Shown: positions 1 through 8,620 of the stretch, one piece after another
Layout: every line of letters begins with the position of its first letter
Position numbering within the stretch: the stretch's first letter is position 1
Assembly (NCBI GenBank): GCA_050246015.1
Contig: JBFWWU010000011.1
Location: 95,421-159,420 of the forward strand
Source: JTS-AC122 sp050246015
GTDB taxonomy: Bacteria > Planctomycetota > Phycisphaerae > Phycisphaerales > UBA1924
Direction of reading: 5' to 3'
Length of the DNA: 64,000 nucleotides
Notes under the pieces: generated by a model
The model's database searches: none
What the model saw: the letters and a program-made list of their open reading frames with translations, nothing else
What the model was told of the DNA's origin: nothing
Program-made: the position numbers and the translations under genes

Positions 1-1
1 T

Positions 2-358
2 ACGGTCGAAGCCCGGGGTACCGCCAAACCACCGGATCCCTCGGCGTCGGCGACTCCGACACCGGGGTCCGCGTCTTCAAGGCATCAACACATGAACGGA
101 CACCCCCAGCCTTCGCGGCATGAGCCCAAGGAATCTCTGGACGACGCGGCGTTCCTCGCGGCGGCGGCCGCGGCGGCGGCCCTGGTCATCGGCACGCGCA
201 ACGTCATCCGGGTCGCGTCGGTCGCGTATGACACGGCGCGAGTGGTCGGTGTGATCGCGGGCAGCGTGAATCTCGCCGACCTGATCGACACGGTGGTGCG
301 GCAGAGCGCGTCTCCCGGCAAGGCGAGCGCGCGCGAAGCCGGGCGTGCTCGTCACTGA
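2..358 (+). CDS. Hypothetical protein, C-terminal part (5' end outside window)
   Basis: The reading frame is open from base 2 to the TGA at 356-358, so this is probably the 3' end of a longer gene. An internal ATG at 92 would give an 88-residue protein. The visible part has a Pro/Ser/Thr-rich stretch, then an Ala-rich hydrophobic run (about 18 residues, possibly one membrane helix) and a second mildly hydrophobic segment, with a basic C-terminus. I recognise no family. It converges on the PAS sensor gene, whose stop lies 25 bases away. Whether translation starts upstream of the window or at 92 cannot be decided here. Confidence 0.4.
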   Translation, partial: TVEARGTAKPPDPSASATPTPGSASSRHQHMNGHPQPSRHEPKESLDDAAFLAAAAAAAALVIGTRNVIRVASVAYDTARVVGVIAGSVNLADLIDTVVRQSASPGKASAREAGRARH

Positions 359-383
359 ACAGCATCGACCATGAGTCGCGGGG

Positions 384-2465
384 TCAGATGGGGTTATTCT
401 CCGGATCGCGCGGCGCTGATCCGGGGAGTGAGCCTGGCGGGGAGGCTTCCGCGGGGGTGTCGCGTATCACGTGTTGCCAGAACTCGGCCAACTCGGCGTA
501 CCGGTCAGGCACGGGAGCCTGGGGGTCGCCGGCGAGATCGTGCAGGGCGTCGGCAAAGGTCTCGAGGTGCCGGGCTCGCTGCAGCATGTCGTCGAACTCG
601 GTACGGGCGTCCGGCGAAAGATCCTTGGCGGCGAGCATGTCCGCCTGCCACTTGAGCGGGAGTAGCACGTTGACGAGTTCGTGTCTGATGGCGCGGGCAA
701 GCCTGGCCATATCGTGGATTCGCTCGCTCCGCTGGGCCTCGAACGCGGCGGCGTTGGTGGGACGCTCCCCGGACCACGCCAGCGCCTGGGTGACGTCCTG
801 GTTTGTGCCCAGCACCCATCGGGCGACGCCTCGGCTGTCGGTGCGCACTGTCTCGACGGCGGCGATGACCCGCTGCTGAGAGTCCGAAGCGCGGACAATG
901 CGGAACGTGCGGGTATGGCGGCGGCAGGAGTTGATTGTCTCGCGCAGCGACTCGTCGAGCGCCTCGAGGTCTTCCGGAACCACGGCCCCGCGCCACACAT
1001 CAATGTCAACGTGTCCATTCGGCGTGGGCTGGATTCCGTAGATGCGGAACATCTGCGGGTCCCACCGCATGGTGCCGGTGGCGAGATTCCATTCCCAGAT
1101 GCCGACGCCGGTGGCTTCGGTGGCAAGGCGCAGGCGCTCGGCGCTCTCGCGGATCTCTCGCTCGGCGTTCTTCCGGAAGGTGATGTCGCGCGAGACCTTG
1201 GAAGCGCCGACGACCTTTCCTGTGACGTCCCGGATCGGGGAGACGGTGAGCCAGATCGCCAGGCGCTTGCCGTCCTTGGCGATGCGCTCGGTCTCGAAGT
1301 GGTCGACGCGCTCGCCGCGGCGGATTTTGGACAGGACCGTATCGTCCTCGCCCTGACGCTCCGGCGGGATGAGGATGTTAATGGATAGGCCGATGATTTC
1401 GTGCGCGTCGTAGCCGAACAGTTTGCCGGCGCCGCGGTTCCAGGTGGTGATTTTCCCCTCAAGGGACAACCCGATGATGGCGTCGTCGGACGATTCGACG
1501 ATCGCGGCGAGCAGGGAGTTTTTCTTTCCCAGGTCTTCCTCGACGGATTGCTGGGCCGCCTCGTATCGACCGATGAGCCGGGCGGCCCACCACGTGAGCA
1601 GGCACAGCAGGACGATCTCGGCGAGGGTGCGGACAGCGGCGCCGAACGCGGAATCAAACCAGAGCAGATGCTCGCCTCTGGTCTGGATCGCGCCCAGCAG
1701 GATCGGGAGAAGAATCATGAACGGAAGCAATCGGCGGACGACAGCGGCGGCGGTTGCGCCGCGGCGCAGCGTGCGCATGGGCTCGACGTTGGGGGCGAGT
1801 CCGATGAGCCCGAAGCCCAGCGCCAGGATCATCGATGAGGTTTGAGGCGCGATGGCGGTGGCGCGGGGGAGCGAGTAGAGGTAATCGGCCTGGAAGATTC
1901 GGCCGATCAGCGACAACAGGGCCACGGCGACGGTGAACAGCCCGGCGGCGGAGACAAGCCGCGAGGCGGCGTCTGTCGCCCTTTGCGACAGCAGCAGGCC
2001 AATGCCGATGAACGTGAAGGACATGGATGCGGGCGGCCCCATTCGGCCGGGCGCGGTGGTGCCATCGGTTCCCCAGGCGGGGCGGAGAAAGACCTCGTCG
2101 ATCCCGAAGGAGACCCCGAGGAGGTGCTGGGCGATGGTCGCGCCACCGATGAGCGCGGTGGCGGCCCCCAGCGCCGTGGCGGCCAGGTGCTGGCGCGACA
2201 CCACGGCCAGCAGCGCACAGCCGGCCAGGAGGGACGCGATCGCTCCATTGGGCTGCATGGAATAGCCGGTGGCGTCCCAGGCGGTCAGTTCGCGGATGCC
2301 CAGTGCCCATCCCAAGAGGGTGACGGTCCCGCCGACGATTGGATACGACGCCAGGAGCGAGAGGAACGTGCGTTGTCCGACGCGCGTGATGGCTTCGGGC
2401 TGCACGGGGGCACGCCACCGCGCCGTGGCCGGCGCTTCGCCGCGCTCGTGTTGATCGGATTCCAA
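384..2465 (-). CDS. Membrane PAS-domain sensor with an H-box-like segment but no ATPase domain
   Basis: A 693-residue signalling protein. The first ~300 residues contain about eight hydrophobic segments, like a MASE-type membrane sensor region. A short linker leads to a PAS domain with PAC-like tail (~315-435; 'SDDAIIGLS', 'ITTWNRGAGKLFGY', 'VVGASKVSRDIT') and a second PAS domain (~440-560; 'GVGIWEWNLATGTMRWD'). Near residue 595 'AIRHELVNVLLPL' resembles the H-box of histidine kinases, followed by a helical stretch, but the protein ends about 98 residues later with no N, G1 or G2 box. It therefore looks like a sensor plus dimerisation/phosphotransfer segment lacking the HATPase_c domain. The receiver gene at 2575-2961 is just upstream on the same strand (110 bases), so the two could be co-transcribed. 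The domain reading is confident; the function of a kinase without ATPase is inference. Confidence 0.8.
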   Translation of the reverse strand: MESDQHERGEAPATARWRAPVQPEAITRVGQRTFLSLLASYPIVGGTVTLLGWALGIRELTAWDATGYSMQPNGAIASLLAGCALLAVVSRQHLAATALGAATALIGGATIAQHLLGVSFGIDEVFLRPAWGTDGTTAPGRMGPPASMSFTFIGIGLLLSQRATDAASRLVSAAGLFTVAVALLSLIGRIFQADYLYSLPRATAIAPQTSSMILALGFGLIGLAPNVEPMRTLRRGATAAAVVRRLLPFMILLPILLGAIQTRGEHLLWFDSAFGAAVRTLAEIVLLCLLTWWAARLIGRYEAAQQSVEEDLGKKNSLLAAIVESSDDAIIGLSLEGKITTWNRGAGKLFGYDAHEIIGLSINILIPPERQGEDDTVLSKIRRGERVDHFETERIAKDGKRLAIWLTVSPIRDVTGKVVGASKVSRDITFRKNAEREIRESAERLRLATEATGVGIWEWNLATGTMRWDPQMFRIYGIQPTPNGHVDIDVWRGAVVPEDLEALDESLRETINSCRRHTRTFRIVRASDSQQRVIAAVETVRTDSRGVARWVLGTNQDVTQALAWSGERPTNAAAFEAQRSERIHDMARLARAIRHELVNVLLPLKWQADMLAAKDLSPDARTEFDDMLQRARHLETFADALHDLAGDPQAPVPDRYAELAEFWQHVIRDTPAEASPPGSLPGSAPRDPENNPI

Positions 2466-2574
2466 TTCGGACCCTTCCGAGATGCACCCTCAGCGTCGCA
2501 ACATTGTTGGCCCGTGCGGGAAGCCTCGGCGCAATCGTGCGGATGACACGCGGCCGCGCCGCGCGCGTGTGACA

Positions 2575-2961
2575 TCACCTTCGCGGGCAGCCGGCCAGGA
2601 GTTCCAGGAGAACTCGCTGCAGTTCTTCTTCGCCGAACGGCTTTTCGAGGATCGGCGCGGGGGGCCATGATTCGGGGATGCGCGACCTGGAGTACCCCGT
2701 CATGATCGAGTACGGGACCCCGCGAGCCGCGAGTTCGTGCGCGACGGGCTGCGAACTCTCGCCGCGGAGATCGACGTCCAGCAGGACGACGTCGAAGCGG
2801 CAATCGTCGAGCCGCTGGAGGGCGGCGTTGACTGAACAGGCGGGATCCACGACGACACAGCGGAGGCGCTCAAGCAGGTGTGTCACGCCGAGCACGATGA
2901 GGTGCGAGTCCTCGATCACGAGGACTCGGCAACCATGGAATGGGAGAGTTTCGTCCATCAT
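2575..2961 (-). CDS. Single-domain response regulator (CheY-like receiver)
   Basis: A 128-residue stand-alone receiver domain. The acidic pair is E17-D18 ('VLVIEDSH'), the phospho-acceptor is D62 in 'VVLLDVDLRG', the switch Thr is in 'SIMTGYS', and the conserved Lys is in 'ILEKPFGEEEL'. The length is that of a lone receiver with no output domain. It lies immediately upstream of the PAS sensor on the same strand and is a natural phosphorylation partner for that or another kinase. ATG codons at residues 1 and 2 are alternative starts. Confidence 0.9.
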   Translation of the reverse strand: MMDETLPFHGCRVLVIEDSHLIVLGVTHLLERLRCVVVDPACSVNAALQRLDDCRFDVVLLDVDLRGESSQPVAHELAARGVPYSIMTGYSRSRIPESWPPAPILEKPFGEEELQRVLLELLAGCPRR

Positions 2962-3061
2962 CCTGCGAATGCCTGATAGATCGAGAATAGACTGCTTCTC
3001 AATATGAGGCCGCAGGTGAAACGAAGTTAATGTTGAGCACGGAGCCGGAAGCCGCTCCGGG

Positions 3062-4009
3062 CTATTTCTTCATTGGCAAGATCTTCTCGGCTTCAACGAC
3101 GAGCGAGCCCTTGTCGGCGAAGACGACCTTACCGATGACGATCAGTTCCGAGAGTTCACTGATGCCCAGGCGGCCTTTGAAGTCGGTGCGGAGCGGGTTG
3201 CCCTTCTTGTCGGAGACGCGGACCGTGGCGGAGTTCGCGGCGATGTCGGCCTTGGTTTCGCAGCAATAGTCCCACGGCGTCTTGCAGTGATCATCGGGGT
3301 TGGCGTTGCACGGTTTGAGCCCCTTGCCCATGAGCGTGAACACGGCGCGGCCGTCCACGAACGGCGTCTTGCTGCCGCCGACGAGACCGCGCAGCGCCAC
3401 CGAATCACCCTTCTTCAGGCCGGAGGTCCTTGCATCGGAGACATCCTTGACGTCCGTCGGCATGTCGGCGGCAAAGAAGCCGATCGGGAGGCTGCCCTGG
3501 GGGACATGGATCGCGGTGGCGCGCACCTGCATCGGCGCGTCGTCGCCGGTAGCGGTGACTTCGCCGACGACGAAGACTTCGACGCCGGGGTGCAGTGCTC
3601 CCTTGCCATCAAGACCAGAGGTCAGGGGCTTTGCATCCTTGTCAACGAGTTGGACGGAGGCCTTGCTGTGTGCAGGGGCGTTGCAGGTATCGAGGAGCGA
3701 GCCGTCTTTTGGGCAGCACTCGGCGGCCGCGGCGTCGTCGACCAGCACGAAGGACGCCTGCCGCGGATCGATCGCGTCCTTGGCCAAGGGGATGCGCCCG
3801 CGGAAGGTGACGTGCTGCCCGACCTTGGCGGTCTTGGCGAGTTCGCCGAGTTCGAGCGCCTGCGCGGGGATCTTGTCCAGTGCGACACCCGGCGGGAGCG
3901 ACTGCTTCGCCGGTTGGTGGTTGGGTCGGGTGCGGGCGTGCACGACGGAACCGACGCCGGTGGCGAGAGTCATCACCACGATGGCCGCGAGAAGATTTGA
4001 GCACTTCAT
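3062..4009 (-). CDS. Secreted Cys-rich tandem-domain protein of the export operon
   Basis: A 315-residue protein with an N-terminal signal peptide ending near 'VHA'. The mature part reads as two related halves, each starting with a '(V/D)...GRIPL / LRGLVGG' beta-rich segment as in OB-fold proteins and each carrying a Cys cluster ('AECCPKDGSLLDTC', then 'CNANPDDHC...WDYCC'). The second half ends with 'VIGKVVFADKGSLVVEAEKI'. The Cys clusters suggest disulphides or metal binding in the envelope. An AAAGGAG ribosome binding site lies 8 bases before the ATG. It is the last gene of the operon, 60 bases after the second permease, so a role with the exporter is likely. The family is known to me only as uncharacterised planctomycete-type proteins. 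Confidence 0.7.
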   Translation of the reverse strand: MKCSNLLAAIVVMTLATGVGSVVHARTRPNHQPAKQSLPPGVALDKIPAQALELGELAKTAKVGQHVTFRGRIPLAKDAIDPRQASFVLVDDAAAAECCPKDGSLLDTCNAPAHSKASVQLVDKDAKPLTSGLDGKGALHPGVEVFVVGEVTATGDDAPMQVRATAIHVPQGSLPIGFFAADMPTDVKDVSDARTSGLKKGDSVALRGLVGGSKTPFVDGRAVFTLMGKGLKPCNANPDDHCKTPWDYCCETKADIAANSATVRVSDKKGNPLRTDFKGRLGISELSELIVIGKVVFADKGSLVVEAEKILPMKK

Positions 4010-4069
4010 TGAAACACTCCTTTGAGGGATGCTGGACCAGGCGCGGAGCCTGGGTTGTTGAGAACACGG

Positions 4070-5242
4070 TCATATCGACTTGAGGGCGACAGGGATGGAG
4101 AGCCGGAGGCACGTGATGGCGGGCGGGAGCGCGCCCAGCAGGCCCAGGACAAGGCCGGCGAGGAGGCCGATGCCGAGCACCGCTGGATCGACGATCAAGC
4201 CGAAGGCGCCCATGGAAAAGCGGACCGCAAGACCATCCAGCACGAGCGTGCCGAGGATGCAGGCCAGCAGGGATCCGGCGGCGGTCGCCAGCAAGGACTC
4301 CTGGACGAGGCTTACGAGGATGGCGCCGCGGCGGAAGCCATGGGATTGAAGCGTTCCGATCTCGCGCACGCGTGAGGCGAAGGCCGCGTACATGGTGTTG
4401 AGCCCGCCGAAGAGGCCTCCCAGGCCGATGAGTCCGGCGGTGACCCAGGCGACAACCTTGATCGGGCCGAAGAAGCCGGCGAGTTTGCGGTAGTACTCCG
4501 ATTCGGGCATCGCGACGAGTTCGAGGTCCGGGCGCATCTTGGTGAACACGTCCACGTCGGCGAACTCCGCGGTGGATGGATCGATGGCGGCGACAACGCA
4601 CGAGATGGTCTCTCGCTTGGTCGCGATCTTGATGTCGTTCATCGGCGCCCAGATTTCGCCCTCCAGCACGGTGCCCGGCGACGCGAACCTGCCCACGATC
4701 GTCCATGGCCGCCCGTCCAGATACAGCGGCTTGCCGACCTGGATGTCGGCGTCGGAGACGCCCAGCGTCGTGGAGACCATTCTCCCGAGCATGACCTCGT
4801 CGGCGCCGGAGTCCGGGAATCGACCCTCGATGAGCCGGACGCGCTCGTGCACCAGCAGCGCGCTGGGGGTGACTCCGCGGACAAGGACCTGTCGCTTGCG
4901 CGCGGCGTCGGGCTGCAACTGCACGGGGAGCATGACGTGCACCTCGGGGGAGAGGTAGGCGGCGCCGGATCGCGCGCGGATCCCGCCGATGCTTGCTTCC
5001 AGAAGGCTGGGGGTCGAGGCGTCCACTTCGCTGCGTTCAACGCTCTCCTCGCTGCCCGCCCCCAGGAGAATGACGTTGTCGGGCGATCCCGTGACCTCAA
5101 GCGACGCGCCCATCCCGCGAACAAACCCCGCCGCCGCGATCACAAGCACGACCACCAGCGTGCTACCGAACACGCAGAGCAGCAGTCGCGCGGCGGAGCG
5201 TCCAAGATTTCGCACGGCGTAGTCGAAGGGGAGCAGACGCAT
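4070..5242 (-). CDS. ABC transporter permease, FtsX/MacB type (second of pair)
   Basis: A 390-residue inner-membrane permease: an N-terminal helix (~18-42, 'LLLCVFGSTLVVVLVIAAAGF'), a large periplasmic domain (~45-265), then three C-terminal helices with the FtsX signature 'AAFASRVREIGTLQSHGFRRGAILVSLVQESLL'. The start at 5242 (MRLLPFDYAVRNLGRS) is chosen because an AGAGAGG ribosome binding site precedes it and it lies just past the stop of the upstream permease. A longer ORF would start inside that gene. With the ATPase at 6407-7150 and the partner permease it would form a heteromeric MacB-like unit. Confidence 0.88.
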   Translation of the reverse strand: MRLLPFDYAVRNLGRSAARLLLCVFGSTLVVVLVIAAAGFVRGMGASLEVTGSPDNVILLGAGSEESVERSEVDASTPSLLEASIGGIRARSGAAYLSPEVHVMLPVQLQPDAARKRQVLVRGVTPSALLVHERVRLIEGRFPDSGADEVMLGRMVSTTLGVSDADIQVGKPLYLDGRPWTIVGRFASPGTVLEGEIWAPMNDIKIATKRETISCVVAAIDPSTAEFADVDVFTKMRPDLELVAMPESEYYRKLAGFFGPIKVVAWVTAGLIGLGGLFGGLNTMYAAFASRVREIGTLQSHGFRRGAILVSLVQESLLATAAGSLLACILGTLVLDGLAVRFSMGAFGLIVDPAVLGIGLLAGLVLGLLGALPPAITCLRLSIPVALKSI

Positions 5243-5255
5243 GAGTGCCTCTCTA

Positions 5256-6410
5256 TCAGACGGCCCTGAAGCAGTGCGCGATCTCGCGTCGGCTGGCGCG
5301 CCACGCGGGGACCAGACCAGCCAGCACACCGACTCCCGCGGCCAGACCAAGACCCGTGAGAATGACCACCGTGTCGGCGGTCACGTTGATGCTGAGTCCT
5401 TCTGCCGAGATGCTAAAGCGGCCAAGCCGCACGATCCCCACGGCCAGAACCGTCCCGAGGACGCCACCGAGCAGGCCGATGACCACACCCTCGGCGATGA
5501 TGAGCCGGGCGATCAGCCCGCCGCGGAACCCCAGGGTCTGAAGCACCGCGTGCTCCTTGATCCGATCCTGCACCGAGAGCACGATGGCATTGGCGACCAG
5601 GGCGAGCACCGCCGCGAGGCACCCCCACCCGAGGATACGGGTAAACCCGACGATCTCGACGATGTCCTGCCCGGCCTGCGCGACGAACGCCTTTTCGGGG
5701 CGGGTGGTCGTCGGTTCCGATTCGGAACGGAACTCGGCATCGATCGCCTTGGCGATGTCGGTGAGCCGCGCGGGGTCCGTGACCTTCACGGCGTACTGCG
5801 TGACTACACCCAGCCCCCCGCCGGTCGAAGCGGAACGCTGAAGGAACGGGAGATGGACGTAGGCGACGTTCTGATCCTGCGGCTCGCTGGAGCGCACGAT
5901 CGCCGCGACGGAGACGGTGACACCGGAGGAGTCGAAGGAGTCGCCGATCTTGAACCCGCGTCGCCGCGCCAGAAACTCGCCCACGGCGGCGGAGTCGGAC
6001 CGGCTTCGCCACTGGTCCAGGCTCCCGTCGATGACGCTCCAGGTGCGGCCCAGCGTCTGGATATCGTCGGGAGGCACGCCGCGGAACGTGATGACATCGA
6101 GGGAGGCCCGGCAGTTGCTCACGACGACCTTCATCGGGATGACCTCGGCGACGCCGGGCACCTTCGCGATGCGGCCTTCGTAAAACTCGGGGATGCGGCT
6201 GGTCGCGGGGCAGAAGCGGTTCTCGCGGTAGACGATGAGGGTCTGATCGGCGGCGGTGACGCGGGTGGCCTCGTGCACGCCGCGCTGGAGCGATTGCACG
6301 GCGATGAAGAGGAACATGGCGATGGTGACGCCGGCGATGGTGAGCAGCGAGCGCGTGCGATGCCGCCACACCTGCTTGAGCACGACGGGGATGAACCGAG
6401 GAGCGATCAT
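5256..6410 (-). CDS. ABC transporter permease, FtsX/MacB type (first of pair)
   Basis: A 384-residue permease with the same plan as its neighbour: an N-terminal helix ('TRSLLTIAGVTIAMFLFIAV'), a periplasmic domain (~50-255) and three C-terminal helices with 'LSVQDRIKEHAVLQTLGFRGGLIARLIIAEG', the FtsX/MacB core. The start at 6410 is preferred because its ATG overlaps the ATPase stop (ATGA at 6407-6410), a translational coupling mark; upstream Met codons lie inside the ATPase gene. The two permeases are diverged paralogues, so the transporter is probably a heterodimer. Confidence 0.9.
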   Translation of the reverse strand: MIAPRFIPVVLKQVWRHRTRSLLTIAGVTIAMFLFIAVQSLQRGVHEATRVTAADQTLIVYRENRFCPATSRIPEFYEGRIAKVPGVAEVIPMKVVVSNCRASLDVITFRGVPPDDIQTLGRTWSVIDGSLDQWRSRSDSAAVGEFLARRRGFKIGDSFDSSGVTVSVAAIVRSSEPQDQNVAYVHLPFLQRSASTGGGLGVVTQYAVKVTDPARLTDIAKAIDAEFRSESEPTTTRPEKAFVAQAGQDIVEIVGFTRILGWGCLAAVLALVANAIVLSVQDRIKEHAVLQTLGFRGGLIARLIIAEGVVIGLLGGVLGTVLAVGIVRLGRFSISAEGLSINVTADTVVILTGLGLAAGVGVLAGLVPAWRASRREIAHCFRAV

Positions 6411-7150
6411 GGGCGCCCCCCTACCGGAGTTCGTATGGCGCCGTTCGACTCGGCGTGCGGTTGACCGTCCGGCACCGACGGTTCGATCAGCCTTCCCTTC
6501 TCCAGATGCAGGGCCCGCCGGGCAAAGGCAGCACACTTCGAGTCGTGCGTCACCATGATGAGCGTCTTGCCAAGTTCCGTGTTGAGACGGGTGAGGAGGT
6601 TCATGATGGCAAGAGCGGAATCGGCGTCGAGGTCGCCGGTCGGTTCGTCGGCCACGATGATCCTGGGATCGGTGACGATGGCGCGGGCGATCGCGACGCG
6701 CTGCTCCTGTCCGCCCGAGAGTTGGCGTGGGAAATGGTCGTGCCGATCGGCGATCCCGACCAGGCGCAGCGCGGTCTGCACGCGTTCATGCCGTTGACGC
6801 CGGCCGATCGGGTGAAGCAACAGGGGAAGTTCGACGTTTTCGTAGGCAGTGAGCACGGGCACGAGGTTGTAGAGTTGGAAGATGTAGCCGACGTGGTCGC
6901 TGCGCCAATCGGCGAGCCGAGCGTGAGAGAGCGTGGCGATATCGACGCCGCCGATGGTGAGCCGGCCGCCGGTGGGTCGGTCGATCCCGGCGATGAGGTT
7001 GAGCAGGGTGGTCTTTCCGCTGCCCGAAGGACCCATGAGGGCCAGGAAATCGCCCGCCTCGACATCGAGAGCGAGTTCATGCAGCGGCGTGATCGTCGCT
7101 TCACCCTTCTTGTACACCTTGGTGACTTTTCTGCATTCGATGAGGGCCAT
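6407..7150 (-). CDS. ABC transporter ATP-binding protein, MacB/LolD type
   Basis: A 247-residue ATPase. The Walker A is 'GPSGSGKT' at residues 40-47, followed by a Q-loop ('YIFQLYNLVPVLTAYENV'), an ABC signature 'LSGGQEQRVAIARAI', a Walker B 'IIVADEPTGDLD' and an H-loop 'MVTHD'. The Q-loop and signature context match the MacB/LolD/FtsE group, which power mechanotransmission across the periplasm. An AAAGGAGATATCG leader precedes the ATG, the strongest ribosome binding site in the operon. The gene follows the HlyD-like adaptor by 12 bases and overlaps the first permease by four. Confidence 0.95.
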   Translation of the reverse strand: MALIECRKVTKVYKKGEATITPLHELALDVEAGDFLALMGPSGSGKTTLLNLIAGIDRPTGGRLTIGGVDIATLSHARLADWRSDHVGYIFQLYNLVPVLTAYENVELPLLLHPIGRRQRHERVQTALRLVGIADRHDHFPRQLSGGQEQRVAIARAIVTDPRIIVADEPTGDLDADSALAIMNLLTRLNTELGKTLIMVTHDSKCAAFARRALHLEKGRLIEPSVPDGQPHAESNGAIRTPVGGRP

Positions 7151-7162
7151 CGATATCTCCTT

Positions 7163-8620
7163 TCAACGTGCCGAGTCATCCTGGGCTTCTCCGATGATGC
7201 GGATCCGCGATCCCGGCGTGAGGCCGGCTGGCGGATTCGCGATCGCGCGGTCTCCGGGCCTGACACCCCTGACGATCTGCACTTCGCCGTTCGACTCTGG
7301 CCCCAGTTCCACGTCGCAGAGCCTCGCGGTCGCGCGTGCGCCGCTGACCACGTCGGCGAGCCAGACCTGCGCGGCATCGCCGAGGCGGTTGATCAATACG
7401 GATGCCGGCAGATGGGCGTCAAGTGACCCGTTCTGCTGGGCGGAGCCGGGGTGCGCTGCCGGGCCGCGTGCGCCCACGATGAACCGCACGCGGGTGAGCA
7501 TCTCGGGCTTCAGGTCTGGCGATGGATCCGCCACGGAGACTTTGAACTGCACCGTGTTGCGCTGAATGTCAGCCTGGTGGACGATCCGCAGGACGGTCCC
7601 GGAAAACGTGGCGTTCGGAAGGGCTTCGGTGGTGATCTCGGCGCGAGTGCCGACGGATACCTTGGCGGCATCGGCGAGTGGCACATCGGCCCGGACCTGG
7701 AGTTGATTCGGGTCGTACAGGGTGACCACGCCGGCCGCCGTAGCCTCCGCCGTGCCGCCCCCGGGGTTCATGGCGAGGCGCATGCCGGGCTGCACATTCC
7801 GCGAGAGCACGATTCCTCCGATGGTCGAACGGATTTCGGCGCGGCCGCGCTTCAGTTGCGCCTGGCCCAGACTCACCTGCGCCAGCGTCAGGGCGGCTTG
7901 TGCCTGGGCCACCTGCGACTGAGCCTCGGCAACGGCCGACTCCGACGCCGCGACCTGCGCGTCAAGCCCATCCCGGCGCAGTTCCAGGCGCCGAAACTCG
8001 CCCGGGCTGACACCACCGCCCGCGACGAGGTCGCGTTTACGGTTGACTTCATCATGGGCAGCGGAGGCCGCGGCCGTGTCCACGAGCACCTGCGCTCGTG
8101 CCCGGGCGACGGCCTTCTGCGTTCGAGCAATGTCCGCTTCGCGCTCGTGCACCATTGCCGCGGCGGCCTGTTCTTCAAGCACCAGTTCCTCGTCGTTCAG
8201 CCGCGCGACGACCTGTCCGGGTTCAACCGGCTCGCCTTCCAGGACGAGGACTTCCGTCACGACCCCGTCGATGAGCGCGGGCACACCGATCGCGAACGGA
8301 CGGGGCTCGATCCATCCGGGAGCCTGCACCACCGCGGCGCGTTCAACCGGGGCGTCCGTCGCTTGATCGTCGTTGAGATCTCCCGGGAATGAAGCGGAGC
8401 GCAGGATGACGGGCACGACGCGAACATCAACCGCGGGGAGAAGCAGATCGCGCGCGGAGTACAGCAGCACCGCCGCGAACGACACCAGTATCACGCCCGG
8501 CAGGAGCACCCGCGTGCCCCAGCGCCGGGACGGGCGCGGAATGTCGGATTCCTGTTCGCTGCGGAACGTGGAGAGTGAAGCCAGGCTCTGTTGAGGCGAA
8601 ACCGATTCGGTGGAACTCAT
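7163..8620 (-). CDS. Periplasmic adaptor (HlyD/AcrA-like membrane fusion protein)
   Basis: A 485-residue membrane fusion protein. One membrane helix near 36-56 anchors it in the inner membrane. A split biotinyl-lipoyl domain follows ('IDGVVTEVLVLEGEPVEPGQVVARLNDEEL'), then a long Ala/Glu/Gln-rich coiled-coil hairpin (~135-270), the returning lipoyl half ('IRSTIGGIVLSRNVQPGMRL') and beta-barrel segments. It would bridge the permease pair and the TolC-like protein, forming a tripartite exporter like MacAB-TolC. Its ATG overlaps the stop of the upstream TolC-like gene by four bases (8617-8620). Confidence 0.9.
   Translation of the reverse strand: MSSTESVSPQQSLASLSTFRSEQESDIPRPSRRWGTRVLLPGVILVSFAAVLLYSARDLLLPAVDVRVVPVILRSASFPGDLNDDQATDAPVERAAVVQAPGWIEPRPFAIGVPALIDGVVTEVLVLEGEPVEPGQVVARLNDEELVLEEQAAAAMVHEREADIARTQKAVARARAQVLVDTAAASAAHDEVNRKRDLVAGGGVSPGEFRRLELRRDGLDAQVAASESAVAEAQSQVAQAQAALTLAQVSLGQAQLKRGRAEIRSTIGGIVLSRNVQPGMRLAMNPGGGTAEATAAGVVTLYDPNQLQVRADVPLADAAKVSVGTRAEITTEALPNATFSGTVLRIVHQADIQRNTVQFKVSVADPSPDLKPEMLTRVRFIVGARGPAAHPGSAQQNGSLDAHLPASVLINRLGDAAQVWLADVVSGARATARLCDVELGPESNGEVQIVRGVRPGDRAIANPPAGLTPGSRIRIIGEAQDDSAR

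Noticed and set aside
5241..6464. Plus-strand ORF of 407 codons opposite the first permease
   Set aside because: Asp/Gly/His-rich antisense frame; the minus strand shows FtsX-type membrane segments and coupled starts.
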